Source: Chara braunii
Lineage: Eukaryota; Streptophyta; Charophyceae; Charales; Characeae
Length of the DNA: 27,238 bases
Assembly (NCBI GenBank): GCA_003427395.1
Contig: BFEA01000323.1
Location: forward strand, 248,320 to 275,557
Reading direction: 5' to 3'
How positions within the stretch are numbered: the stretch's first letter is position 1; every line of letters starts with the position of its first letter. Of this stretch, positions 1-10,704 are shown one piece after another. The translations under genes were made by a program, and so were the position numbers. The notes under the pieces are model-generated. The model was not told the DNA's origin. It was given only the letters and a program-made list of their open reading frames with translations, and did not search any database.

Positions 1-41
<41 letters not shown>
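1..41. repeat. (GA)n microsatellite
   Basis: About 20 perfect GA units, cut off by the window edge, followed by a short G run. A second, longer (GA)n tract lies at 26926-27005, and the DNA just after each tract is similar. Confidence 0.97.
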
Positions 42-46
<5 letters not shown>

Positions 47-455
47 CTGAACGACAAAATTAAAATATGGGTCAAATTGCGGCCGCAATCTATTTCGCAG
101 TTGGAATGATTTTTTTAAATTTATTTAGTGTTTTTCTTGGAAAGATCACAACAAAATTTACGAGTACTCCAATTTTCAGGTTTTTTCACGCATTCTTTTG
201 ACAGTGAAAACTCACTGAATTTGGAGTACTTTTCCGGTTGGCCTACACATGGCTGAGTGGCAAAAATGGAAAATGTGCCGAATCGGTGCGACAATTATGT
301 CTCGGTCTAAATGATTTTTTATATATTCTAATATTTTTCCTAGAAAGAACACGACCTCATCTATGGATTCTCAAAATTTCAGATTTTTCTGCAGGTTCCT
401 CCGAGCACAGAAAATCGTCAAAGTTGCCTATTGCAAAACGTTTGTTTCGTTGCGC
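47..455. repeat. Diverged ~205-bp tandem pair
   Basis: Two copies in direct orientation, 47-252 and 253-455. Both start CTGA(A/G)(C/T)G(A/G)CAAAA. Both carry an AATGATTTTTT block (105 and 310), a TTTTTC-TGGAAAGA/CTAGAAAGA block and a TTTCAG-TTTTT block at matching offsets. Identity looks like about 60%, so this is an old duplication or a satellite remnant. No gene is visible here. Confidence 0.6.
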
Positions 456-533
456 CTGACCTCCTGTTTGGAGAAGATGGGCCTCAACGCCTGGGCCTGA
501 GAGCCCTATTGCAGTTAACATGCCCTCACTTCG

Positions 534-607
534 TTTTGGGGTCCGCTTCCACCCGTGGACCCGTACAACGCCCCCCACTTTTTTTGGGGGTCCGCTTGCA
601 CCCCAGG
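534..607. repeat. Short direct repeat in C/T-rich DNA
   Basis: GGGGTCCGCTT followed by a CACCC block occurs twice about 50 bp apart (near 537 and 585). It sits in pyrimidine-rich DNA (480-720) upstream of the LINE reading frames. It may belong to the LINE 5' untranslated region, but nothing proves that. Confidence 0.5.
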
Positions 608-746
608 ACCGGTCCTTCCCTTTTCCAAAAGTCCTGGTTCTACCGAAGCTAGCTGTAGGTAGTCCACAATTTTGCCAAGGACCAGTCCCCCATTTTTTTT
701 TGCCCCCTAAGAACCCACTTTGCGTCCGGGTCGCCCGCCGCCGAAA

Positions 747-1341
747 ATGCGAAACCTTGACACAGACGCCGAAGCCCAGTATACCGCAGCCTTAGGGCTG
801 CGAATTCGAACAGAGATGGGACAAAAACAAACAGGAAGATGTGCTGGAGAAAAATCAAATGGAGACAGTGCAACACTGCCTAGTCCCCCTCCTCTGCACA
901 AAGCGAACGAGGGGACTTACTTTCTGGTAGTTTCAGACGCCAGAGGTGCACCACGGATTCCCTCTATGGACGTGGACCGCTCCCCCACCCCATCCACGAT
1001 TCTGGACACCACGTGAAAATTGTATGGATCGCATGTTCCTGTCCGTCTCATCCCATATTCCTCGATGGTCAATGTAGTATGTGAATCCGTGCAGGGGTAC
1101 ACCAAAATGTATTTCCCTCTAACAGATGCCCGCATCCCTGAGGAAATGGCCAGCTCCCTGACTCGGTCGGGAATCAGATGGTTCTCGGTGGATCTGGTAA
1201 GAGAGCGCAACTCGGCTTAACTAAAAAATATTCAAGTACTATCGGGCATCTCAGCGCTGGTGGTGCTCAACGCCAACGATAAGTTGCTGAGGGATGAAGA
1301 TCTTCACTCCGCCTTCCGGGGCACCAGGCTGACGGAAGAAT
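747..1341 (+). pseudogene. Possible LINE ORF1 remnant
   Basis: One reading frame runs from an ATG at 747 to a TGA at 1339-1341, interrupted only by TGA at 1014-1016 and TAA at 1218-1220. That is about 198 codons with two internal stops. The middle reads as ordinary protein, for example SSMVNVVCESVQGYTKMYF. I see no CCHC knuckle or RNA-binding motif that identifies it. Its place, about 170 bp before the endonuclease frame on the same strand, is where L1-type elements carry ORF1, the RNA-binding chaperone. The assignment rests on position and frame continuity only. Confidence 0.4.
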
Positions 1342-1507
1342 GACGCTCCTCCTCTAGAACCAGTTCATCTCGCAACAGCGTTCAACTCAAGACTAGACAC
1401 ACTGACAGAGGCATCCCCAGACGTACCAGTACAGACCTCCTGAACCATGGACAACAACATACAGCCCCCCACATCCAACCATAGGCGAAGACAACGCAAG
1501 ACAATGA

Positions 1508-2316
1508 ACAAGATTAGAGTGTCTGGGAGACTCTAACGGGTGGTTGAAGAAAAGAAGGTCAAAGAGTTGGTTGCATAAATGGAAGGTGAACTGCGCAATG
1601 ATACAGGAGTCTAAGCTAAACGAAATCAAAGTGAGAGAGTTGGCCTTGTGGTGGGATGGGCCACCAATCTGGGCCCCTGCCCAAGGTACTAGGGATGAAG
1701 TGGGAATCCTACTCCACCGAGACTTACAAGCCTTGGTGATAGACTCGGAGGTAGATGTGTGGAGCCGGTGGGCCTGGACGAAAGTAGAAATACGGATTGA
1801 GGAATGGGTGTTTATGACGGTATTCGCCCCGGACGACATGGGAGAAAGGACAAAGTTCTTCCTAAGGCTGATGTCGCAGATCCCAAAGACCGACAGACTA
1901 GTACTGGCAGGGGACTGGAATCTCTTCCTGGATGAGGCTCTCCGGCCGAGGTCACAGTCAGCAGACAGGAAGGACATGCGAGCCCTCCTAGAACTCAGTG
2001 CAGAGTTGGCCCTCGTTGACCCTTTTTCGGTGTTGAACCCAGATGACCCAGGTTACACTTGGTTCTCACACCTCCACAGGGATAGATAGGTGGTGACAAG
2101 ACGCTGCCTCGTTTCTTTCTCTTGACTGAGCATGTCTCAAAGAGGATAACAGCGGTACGACAAATCTGCAATCCGATATCAGATCATAAACCTGTCGTCG
2201 CAGACTTCAAGCTGTACTTGGGGTTAGAAAGAGGGAGGGGCTTCTTTCGCCTAAAAAAACAGATCCTGGAGGAGCCAGGTATTGAGGAATGGGTCGTAAC
2301 ATATATGTTTAACTAG
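1508..2316 (+). pseudogene. LINE endonuclease domain, broken
   Basis: N-terminal part of ORF2, an apurinic/apyrimidinic-like endonuclease that nicks target DNA for target-primed reverse transcription. Frame 1508-2089 shows IQESKL (1601-1618, the QETK box with the catalytic Glu), GILLHRD, and LAGDWN (1904-1921, the GDFN box with Trp for Phe), ending with YTWFSH and an early TAG after DR at 2087-2089. A frame change follows. Frame 2122-2316 holds ISDHKPVVADF, with the SDH catalytic box at 2179-2187. An in-frame TGA at 1505 lies just upstream, so the true N-terminus is lost or out of frame. The order and spacing fit an L1-clade endonuclease. It is inactive as it stands. Confidence 0.85.
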
Positions 2317-2426
2317 GAGGGTCCCAAGCCTATGTTCGGTTCATATGCAGACTGGTTGGACTGGATGTCTGTTCCAGAATCCTGGCAAGAGCTCGAAACA
2401 AGAGAGAAGCGAACTGTAGAAGGCTG

Positions 2427-3730
2427 GTGGAGGAAGCGGAAGAAAAGATGGAAGGACATCCAATCTTGGCAATGGTGTGGGCCGCAGAAAGGGAGAGAAG
2501 GATGACAGAATGGGAAAACCTACAGGCAGTGAAACAAAAACGAAGGACGAAGCTTTTCCAAGAAAAAGGGATAGAAACAAACGACACAGTGTCCAAGGAG
2601 ACATTTCATAAGTTGCAGCCCAAAAGAACACATCAACAGATGATCAAGTTGAAGCACCCTTTTGTGGCGTACGCCCCCTCTGCCTACTCATTAACTGGCA
2701 TGCTCTAATATGCAAGGATGTACTATGCTGACATCTTAACGACCAGAAGCCCGCAAGAGGAGGTGAATACGGACATGTCATTGACATCAGATATGTGGAA
2801 CGATACCATAACCCGATTACCGACAGCCGCGAAGTTGGATCTGAACAGGCCTCTCACCCTTGAAGAGGTAACTCAAACTCTGAAATTAATGACTAGGGGC
2901 AAGTCCCCGGGGGTAGACGGTCTTACGGTCGAGTTCTACACCGCAAACTGCGTAGTCTTTGGGCCTCTGCTGGTAGAACTCTACAATGAGGTTTTGGTCG
3001 GAGGTAGACTGGGGAAGGGGATGACGCATGGAGTGATCGCTGTGCTGTTCAAGAAAGGGGACAAAGTGGAAGTGAGGAACTAGAGACAAATCTCGCTACT
3101 GAAGATCCTAGCCAAGTTTCTAGCTCGGTGGTTGGGGAGGTATCTACCGGAGTTAGTGGAGAAAGATCAGGGTGCATTTGTATAAGGACGGTCTATATTC
3201 AACAATATCGTTACAACCATAGAGATGTTGGAAATAGTTCAAGCTGAAAACCTAGACATAGCAGTGCTCCTATTGGACTTAGAAAAACCCTACGACAAGG
3301 TGGGTTGGACTTTTGTCCTAGACACCTTGAGAAGGATGGGTTTTGGAACTAGTTTTTGTTCTTGGATCATCGCAATGTACACATTTTCAACCTCCGTTGT
3401 AATGATCAACATTCATCTCTCTCACCCTTTCATACTGTCACGATGACTGCGGCAAGGATGTCCACTTGCACCGCTCATTTTTTCCCTCCATATGGAAGTG
3501 CTGCCGAACAGGATTCGGCGCCATCCGAATATTAAAGGACTGCAACTCCATAGCGGGGAGGAATGTCGGTCAAAGCTCTGGCGGACGATTTGTTTGCAGT
3601 CTGTGAAAACTATGTCCCCTCGCTTAATGCCATAAAATCCGTCATGGGTGAATAATCGGGTTTGTCAGAAGCTACAGTGAACTGGGGGTAATCGGCTTAC
3701 ATGCTGCCATCCCAGTTTGTACCGAAGGTT
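2427..3730 (+). pseudogene. LINE reverse transcriptase, fingers and palm, broken
   Basis: Frame 2427-3446 carries the basic linker (AVKQKRRTKLFQ), then KSPGVDGLTVEFY near 2898-2939, then RQISLLKILAKFLARW after the TAG at 3081, then QGAFV-stop-GRSIFNN at 3183, and LLLDLEKPYDKVGW with the first catalytic Asp codon at 3276. The usual AFD is here PYD. After TGA at 3444 the same frame continues LRQGCPLAPLIF. A frame change then gives VKALADDLFAVCENY, where ALADD (3575-3589) is the catalytic (F/Y)xDD box. This enzyme copies LINE RNA at the nicked target. Stops at 2706, 3081, 3183, 3444 and at least one frameshift make it non-functional. Confidence 0.9.
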
Positions 3731-3879
3731 GGGTGAAGAATGAAGCGGGTAGCGACAGGGGAGGAAGAAAGATTTTTAGGCATCTTGATAAGCTTTCAGA
3801 TAAGCTCTTCAGGCCAGGGGCTGTTGTTACAACAGCCTATTGCTGCAAGACTCGGATTGGGGGATCAGCCTGACACCTG

Positions 3880-4263
3880 CCAATTGTAGGCCGCGCGGTG
3901 TTAATTAATGCAGCCTTGTTCTCCATTTTGTGGTTCATCACTACAGTCAAAGAACTGGCAGATGGGATTGTGAAAGCCATCAGGAGGCTGATCTCCTGTT
4001 TCCTATGGAAACCAAGGGCACATAATGGGGAGAGTTTTGTATCCAAGGTGGCTCTTGAAACTCTACCGTTCCCTCGCGAGAGGGGTGGGTTGGGCCTGGA
4101 GGACCCCGCTAGCAAGAATCAGGCTCAACTTCGGGGCTGGTTGGTGAAGGTAGCTACTGCATCCTCCCGAGACCACAAGATCACCCTGAGTCGCCCACAG
4201 GATGTATGGGCATGTTTTTTCAAGGCATCATTCAAAAAGAAATGCCCCAAATCAACATTTTGA
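3880..4263 (+). pseudogene. LINE reverse transcriptase, thumb region
   Basis: An open stretch ending at TGA 4261-4263, in a different frame from the catalytic box upstream. It reads NAALFSILWFITTV, then ISCFLWKPRA, then ERGGLGLEDPASKNQAQL and RGWLVK. The GGLG(L/I)-D-P---N-A-L-W pattern is typical of the region just after the palm in plant L1 elements. It joins the RT part upstream to the C-terminal domain downstream. The frame change around 3660-3890 also contains stops (TAA near 3651 and 3690). Confidence 0.75.
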
Positions 4264-4430
4264 GAGTCAGTCCAGAAGGCATGAAAGAAGTTGCCTGCGG
4301 ACATTTTGCACCCGCCCACCGCGAAGGAGGAAGTACTTTGCCAACTGCTGTTTGAGAACCCTGCGGTTCTAAGTGAGGCGGTTTATCTTTCGCAGCAGAC
4401 GACACAATAGGGTCCTTTGGCCAAACCTGG

Positions 4431-5674
4431 GTGAGGCGAGGAGTGGTAAGAATAGTGGATATTTGGTGCCCCGTTCGAGGAGGATGGAAACCATTCGGAG
4501 AGATTAAAGCAACATTAAGAGGATTGCAGCGAGTGGAGCACCATTGGCACCAGATCACATCTGCCATTCCTCAGAGTTGGATGAAGCTGCTAGGCCTTGA
4601 GGGACGAGATCCGATAGGCACCTAGTACAAATCAGGAACAGAAGTAGACTGTGCAGTCGTGTGGAAGGTGTTGGACATCCTACCCAGCGGTTTCAGAAAG
4701 GTGGAACGGTGGAGGCGTGTGGAATTTTCAAACTCCCTGACCCTAATCAAGGAGACAATTGTCATGGTATGCGACAACCCAGCACATGTGAGAGTTATCG
4801 AAAGACGCAGTCAGGGCTCAACCCGACCCAATCAGGTTTGGATAGGCAGGGTACCGCTCAGATCACTCTCCAGTGATCCGCAGGCATGGAGCTGGTCAAC
4901 AAAGGACGCTGAAAGTCCAGTCCTAAGGATGTTGGACTACTCAACCGCACAGGGCTATCAGCTAGCCGCCAAATCCACGAAGACTCCTGCCTTGATAGCC
5001 ACTCGGCGATGGCAGGTTGTATGCCATGAGGACATGATAGGAGCAGAAAAGAACTTTGAACAACTGTGGAAGTGCTTGACGGGCCTACCAACTGGCAAGC
5101 AGGTGAGCATTTTTTGGTTACTGTCTCTTCTGACCACACCCTCGGCGGTGTGGCTGATGGGCAGAGGGATGGAAGTAGACCTTGATTGTTCGAGATGCAG
5201 GTGGCCTTTCGAATCCACGCATCGCTTGTGGTGGGATTGCCCAACTTCCAAAAGAATCTGGAACTGGTGGTCCCACCACTGGAGAGAATTCGAGGAACAG
5301 GAGTGGTTCGGGAAGAGAAATGGGTGTTGCTGGGCTTTCTCCCTCCGATTGTGGATGGTCGTCAGAGTTGGGGTTACATAACACACATCACGAGAGGACT
5401 GATCTGCGAGATGATATGGTCCGACAGAAACAGGGCAAGATTCCAGAAAAGACCCATGTCAGACCTGGAGATAAAGAGACATATCAAACTCGGACTGAAA
5501 CTGACAATTCGGGTGGACTGGAGAAGAAAAGTCAAGGCTGGCAAGGGGAGTCATCGTCAACTACACTGGTTCCTGCACACATGGGTAAGAAACCATAAAC
5601 TTACAGCAGTTCATCGAGAAAGGGGTTTGGTCCTCTCTTTATGGATATCAGACAGTGTTGTTGTCGGGCCTTAG
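4431..5674 (+). pseudogene. LINE ORF2 C-terminal zinc-knuckle region
   Basis: Frame 4431-5381 is open except for TAG at 4623-4625. Near its end it has CSRC-(7 residues)-H-(5)-C, with Cys codons at 5187 and 5196, His at 5220 and Cys at 5238. This is the zf-RVT type knuckle that follows the polymerase in plant LINEs (EST-HRLWWDC, then IWNWW). Around 5300 the coding frame shifts and continues in frame 5186-5674 with ITRGLICEMIWSDRNRARFQ, the RN--RF signature that usually follows the knuckle. The domain probably helps bind the element RNA. The last recognisable residues are before TAG 5672-5674. Confidence 0.8.
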
Positions 5675-5747
5675 CGGTCTTCTTCAACTCCCTCAGTTCC
5701 GTCTCCTTATACTCCCCTCCCTATTCTCGCCAGTCTAGGATTAAATA

Positions 5748-5830
5748 TTGAATCGTACTGAAGATACCATACCGTCGTGTAACAAACTTGAAGCGTACTG
5801 AAGATACTAAAACCATGTCATGAACGCAAC
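5748..5830. repeat. ~41-bp tandem pair after the LINE frame
   Basis: TTGAA(T/G)CGTACTGAAGATAC occurs at about 5748 and 5789. It lies in 5675-6272, which holds no gene that I can see and may be LINE 3' untranslated DNA. Just before the A run, TTGATTCTTTA is repeated at about 6244 and 6263. Confidence 0.6.
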
Positions 5831-6272
5831 CGTGGACAGACTGAGTTAAGCTATGCATTGTACTCCCCTCTAATGCCCTGCCTGGCCATCCTACTTCTGG
5901 GACTAACACGGCCCAGAGGATTGGGTCCTGGTCCTAACGACGCTTTACTACTGGCCTACTGCAGCCATAGCAGTACCGAGTGTCCTAGTACTTAGTTACC
6001 AAGTACCCAGTCTACCTACTTACGAGCTGTTGACAGAGTGCCCTGATGACACGGCTAGTAGTAGGACGTTCGGGACTAGGTGGAAGGAAAAGTCGAAGGT
6101 ACTTAACTTTTAAGGTAATCATTAGCCTGAGGTAGTTCCATGGGAAGTCGAATTTAGTGATTTTTCGCAGGCGCAAGCCTGTAAGCTACACTAGCTGATG
6201 ATGTCAGTACTCCGGGTTGAATTGTGAGGTCCCCGACCTCGAATTGATTCTTTATAATGAAGTTGATTCTTT

Positions 6273-6289
6273 AAAAAAAAAAAAAAAAA
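6273..6289 (+). other. A17 run, possible LINE poly(A) tail
   Basis: Seventeen A residues preceded by a duplicated TTGATTCTTTA. On the + strand, and 600 bp after the last LINE residue, it could be the poly(A) tail left by reverse transcription. It could instead be a simple homopolymer belonging to the SINE-like unit next to it. I could not find a matching target-site duplication. Confidence 0.45.
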
Positions 6290-6427
6290 GCTGGTGGAGC
6301 CAGCCAAAAGAACCCGGTGATTGTGTTTCCAGCCCTGGGAAAAAGTGGCTAGGAAGTATCTACGGTTTGAGCCTATGGGCAGCGAGCCTATACCCACCCA
6401 TTCACCTGCCCTTTTTTTTTTTTTTTT
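6290..6427 (+). mobile_element. SINE-like sequence ending in T16
   Basis: About 120 bp lie between the A17 run and T16 at 6412-6427. The + strand contains GGTTTGAGCC (near 6364), close to a pol III box B, and ends CACCTGCCC followed by Ts. Some plant tRNA-derived SINEs (the Au family) end in a GCCC-T(n) tail, which this resembles. No good box A lies at the right distance, and the reverse strand also offers a box-B-like string, so the assignment is weak. Confidence 0.35.
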
Positions 6428-6442
6428 GATCATCTGAAGGGG

Positions 6443-6443
6443 N
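6443..6443. other. Ambiguous base (N)
   Basis: The only N in the window, in GGGG-N-GTGG just after the T16 run. It is probably a sequencing or assembly uncertainty next to a homopolymer. Confidence 0.99.
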
Positions 6444-6661
6444 GTGGATTAGGGATTGAGTCTGTATTTCAACAGTTCACGGGGGTACCAATTGACTTAC
6501 CGTGAGGGCACGGGTGCGTAGCCCATAGTTTGTATATACTTGATTGATAAAGGAGGCGTTATTGGTGAGGTTTAGAAGTATGCACTTGCAAATGCAATGC
6601 AGGTGTGTCGTTTCAACTGGCGGCCAAGGCCGTGCCCTTTGCGATTAAGACTTTTTCACTT

Positions 6662-6881
6662 TTCCACCCTGCCCCTGTTTTGCCACCGTTTCGACCAAAA
6701 CACAGCGCGCAGTCCCAAGGGCAGTTACCGGTCTCACATTTAAAAAAAAAAACTGCCACCCCCCCCAAAGTTCCACCCTGGCGCTGCTTTGCCACCGTTT
6801 CGACCAAAACCCACCAACACGCGGTCCCACTGACAACTACCGATCCCGCATTTTTCAAAGAAATTGCCACCCCCCCCCAAG
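6662..6881. repeat. 109-bp tandem duplication
   Basis: Two units start TTCCACCCTG at 6662 and 6771. Each has TTTGCCACCGTTTCGACCAAAA, then a poly-A or A-rich patch and a run of 7-9 Cs. A third, partial start may follow at 6882. Open frames here are by-products of the repeat. The rest of 6444-7096 shows no gene, only a short repeat AAAACGCACCCCT near 7003 and 7045. Confidence 0.8.
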
Positions 6882-7176
6882 TGCCATGCCTTCATCTGCC
6901 TGCATTTTTCGAACCTCTCAACGACTAAACGAGCCCGAATCAACGACCGGTATAACGAAGGACGGCGAAAATGTCTCAAGGGGGAAATGTCTGAGGTGGG
7001 GAAAACGCACCCCTGATGGGCTGCGAACAAGTCAGGGGTATAAAACGCACCCCTAATTGATTGCCAACTGGAATCCTTTATGGGTCGCGTGGAGCCTGTT
7101 CATAGATAAAATAATAGTAAGCTATAGTCAAGTTATAACCTTTTGGTTCCAGCATGTGCGTGACATTGGACCAAGA

Positions 7177-7494
7177 CCACCAAAACTTATGGAACATGTC
7201 TGGTATTAGCATGGTTCTTTCCCTTAAAGCCAAAGCAGGAAGAGACTGAGCCACCAAAACTTATGGGACATGCTCAGACATCCTCGTTCCAAACCAAAAG
7301 AAACTGAAAGAAACACAAAGTAAATAAGGCGACAAAGCCACCCAAACTTATAGAACATGCTTGGTCCCTAAAAAGTCAATCACAGTCAGCCCTCACAAGT
7401 CAGAGCAACCAGACCACCCAAAGTTATGGGAACCTGTCTGGTCCTTCAGGCAATCAAGAATAAACATAGTACTGAGCCCTCCAATCTTATGGAG
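7177..7494. repeat. Five-copy ~22-bp motif array in left LTR
   Basis: CCACCCAAACTTATGGAACATG and close variants begin at about 7177, 7251, 7338, 7414 and (weak) 7477, that is, every 63-87 bp. The spacers are unrelated to each other, so this is a repeated site rather than a simple tandem duplication. The same five positions are kept in the right copy. Confidence 0.85.
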
Positions 7495-9437
7495 ACTCTC
7501 CCAATTTTTGGTTGACTCAGTCAGACACAAGCAATACAACCGTCCTCCCATCCTTTCCCCCAGATGCAACCCAACAATATGCTTTCAGTCAGACAAACAA
7601 AAACTGAAATTGTAACTTGCACAATCATTCCTTTAATTAAGTTTGGTTTATCCTGAAAGTCAAACTCATAGTCAAAGTAAGGGTGCACACAGTATACTCA
7701 GTCAACCATAGCAAGAAGTACAGATAGGGGTTATACTTGGTCTATAGAAGGAAAACAATGGTTACCTTTCAGTTCCTTGCCTCCATAATTCCTCCTGAGT
7801 TCGACAGAGATCCCACAATCGGTGGGCAGACTCCCCACAGAGTCTTATTGCGGTCCTACATATTGCAATCTCGCCTGTCACCTTCCTCTCGTAACCTTAG
7901 ACTAGACTTAGAGTAAGAAAGGCAGAAGGAGGGGTTTCAAACTCTCGAGATACAAGAGGGGGACAAACTCAACTCCCAGGAGAGGGCCTTGTAATCTTCA
8001 GTCTCCTGAGGGCCCCACAATGATGGCCAGAACACATCAACAACTTGGTCAAATTGAAATCAAAGTGCCAATTGTTGACTTCCCTGGCGATCCTCCAGGT
8101 CGTCGCAGTTACCTCCTTGCAATGCCCAACCATCCTTCTAGGTCACCATGCTCCTATCTCCGATCAAACTATCGTTACATGGGGCGGATGCAGTAGTATA
8201 CAGTAATAGTGCGCCGCAAACGCAGCCAACCGCAACTTGAACAACTACAACAGTGGTAACTTAGCAAAAGCACGACAGTATTGGCAACACCAATTTGCAC
8301 AGCGCCCACGACAGTCGTGCGCTGTCTCAAGACACCGCAACATTGTTCATTAGTGTAGTGCAGTACTCAGCGGCTGTGCTCAATCTTTCACAACTCACTG
8401 CCCTCACTCTCTCGATCACTTGCTAAGGCCCTTATCACTCAGCCCCTTCAATCGCGAGCTCACCACACCATTAACATAATCCTCTGACTGTAACAGTCCG
8501 CGGCAGCCTTCGTAGCAGCGACTTCAGAATACGCCACAACAATTTGCCTTAGGAATGATAGCAACTATCTGAAACAGTACCATTTCAAGGAAAGCAAGCT
8601 ACAGTCAGCTGAAAGATGCAGGCCTCACGAGGCCGTAGTGCCAACAACCCCTTCTTTGTTCCTTGCCTTCGCCAAATCTGGTCCCGATCTCGGCCAGGTA
8701 CAAACGACTCAGATGTATTTCGAGCAGCCAGAGGTCACTATATGCACGTATGTGCGAGAGGCCCGTCTTCGAGGTAAGGTCGCTCCCCTCTCTCCCATCA
8801 ACTATCTCCCGCTTGCATGTGTGCACCCCTCCCCTTCATGCTCTTTTGACGAACCTGCCCGACACCCAAACTAAAAACGTGCCCCGTAAGTTCGTTTACC
8901 AATGCCGTGGAGTAAACCGACTACTCCGCCTAAAGCATAGAGGGCAGGTAGGCCCTTCAACTTTTCTATTCTTGCGCACTCTGCCCTGCACCCCACCACG
9001 TACTTGTCTCAAATTTCCACACCTCCCTTGATTTGAGGCACGCTGGCTACGGCTAAAAAAAAAACACAGGCCGTGGTCCAAACACAGCCTGTGACCACTC
9101 TAAAATGTGACAGTAGTGCCAACCAAAGTGTATGCAGATGTCGACTCTGCCACCCTCCGCCAGGATCCCATACATGCCCTCAAGGCCCGTGCTCGCATTA
9201 GAAACTAAACCGGATGAACTCTCTCCCCTCGAGCTCACCTCATGACACTTGCCTCATCGGTTAACAGTTGCGCAGTTTCAGCCAAGCCCCGCGCCTGACA
9301 GTCCCTCTCTCTCGGATCATTACATAGAGCCGAGCTAACATTCGAGTTCCACAGGGTCCTCTTTCCCTGCTGATTTATCCAAGCTTGTTTCCTTGATTCA
9401 ACCCTCTCCGTCAGTTCGCCGCTTCTTATGTCGAGTT

Positions 9438-9441
<4 letters not shown>

Positions 9442-9502
<61 letters not shown>
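9442..9502. repeat. (CT)n microsatellite in left LTR
   Basis: About 30 perfect CT units, (GA)n on the element's own strand. It is at the same LTR position as the tract at 21517-21588, so it predates the duplication of the LTR. Long Ser/Leu or Arg/Glu reading frames across it are artefacts. Confidence 0.97.
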
Positions 9503-9504
<2 letters not shown>

Positions 9505-10704
9505 GTATCCTACGTCCCCTGCTCGACGAACGAATTTCCAGCTAGAATACAGGATAATACCTCGTTCACTGGCTATATCCTTCTGCATAAGCAAGGTCGC
9601 ATTTTTGTCGTCACGTACCGCAGAGGCGCCAAGGTGACAACAACGCTTACCAATCAGTGCGAGGGTGGGTACGACAAAGATCAACCTCATCACAACCGCT
9701 CACCCCCCCCGTTCGCTCATCGTCACCAAGGTGAGCATCCCCCCATCACCACTTCTCCTCTTCGTGGGATTCCTCCGACCTATAGCCAGATGCATCTCAA
9801 GGAATGCGCAATACGCTGGCAAACATGTAAGGTCTCCAACTCCGCGGCTAGACTCGCCCTACTTCCATTGTAAGGCTGAGCAAAATCGGATGCATCTTCT
9901 GCAGAAAAGTGGCGAGATACACAACGTTGTCGACATTCCTGCTCCCGCACGCAGCCCCTGCAACTTGCTGCTATTAACTGGCTGCCGCAGTCCCAATTCC
10001 GCCTCCTCCAACATGGTCGCCCTGCGCCAATTCTTTAGTGCAGGGCCTCCTCTCACTTAGATTGGTCGAGAAACGACCGAAATTGATTTACTTCTTCCTT
10101 CCTCCTCCATAGCTAGGTGCACTACTCTTATCCAACTAAATCTTTCTATAATGACTTTCTTCTAATTATGAGCTCAGAAATGAGGTCGCCATGACCCAAA
10201 ACCCCCGTTCCGAGTCCTCTCTCGCTCGATTTGGTCAAGAAACGAGCGAGATATGTGTTTTTCCATTTCCCTCCTTCTTCACCTCTACCATCTCCGCGCA
10301 ACCATTTTCTCTCCTACCTCCGTACACAACACTCTATTGCACAAACTAACTGCACAATCTGACTCACCCTACCTAAAAACCCCAATCTAAGACTTTCTCC
10401 CGTCCGATTTCGACAAGAGATGAGCGAGTTACAAGTTTTTCATTCCACCATGCTCATCTTCTACCTCTCCGCCTTCTTCGTCTTTGTCTTTTGGATGCAC
10501 CTAGCACGGGTCCGTGTCCAGGCTCGTTTCTATTTCGTTGCCGTTCTTCCCTGCTGCCCATCACCGGTGTACGCTCCAACAGCGCAGCGGCCGAGCCCGA
10601 CAACCCGGCCTCTTGAAATCTCCATGGGAACTAACTACTAGACTAACGAGCTAGCCCGCACCTATTTCCTTTTAGCATCGCCCTGCTCGCTGTCCCGGAC
10701 ACTG

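Larger units (their letters stand above)
700..6289 (+). mobile_element. Decayed L1-type LINE (non-LTR retrotransposon)
   Basis: A single + strand element carrying, in the canonical L1 order, a possible ORF1 (747-1341), an apurinic-type endonuclease (1508-2316), a reverse transcriptase (2427 to about 4263) and a C-terminal CCHC-type zinc-knuckle region (4431-5674). Several disabling changes are visible, many at positions where a conserved residue is expected: TAG in the NWRPISLL box at 3081, TAA in the QGFV-GRSI box at 3183, TGA before LRQGCPL at 3444. The changes at 3081 and 3183 fit C-to-T or G-to-A decay. The 3' boundary is uncertain: it may be the A17 run at 6273-6289, which would give a ~600-bp 3' untranslated region, or it may be nearer 5700. 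The 5' boundary is unknown. Confidence 0.85.

Noticed and set aside
7087-7096. Target-site duplication for the LTR element
   Set aside because: GAGCC before 7097 and ACGCC after 23471 match at only 3 of 5 positions.
7177-7494. Possible CRISPR-like array because of spaced repeats
   Set aside because: Repeats are inexact, spacers are conserved between the two LTRs, there are no cas genes and the DNA is eukaryotic.
8663-9031. A 122-codon frame in the left LTR
   Set aside because: The right-LTR counterpart stops after 85 codons (20729-20986), and the reading has no recognisable domain.
10420-10641. A 73-codon frame with a hydrophobic segment, present in both LTRs (also 22507-22728)
   Set aside because: Between copies I count about 18 base changes, 11 of which alter the protein, which is what neutral drift gives. 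Not supported as a gene.
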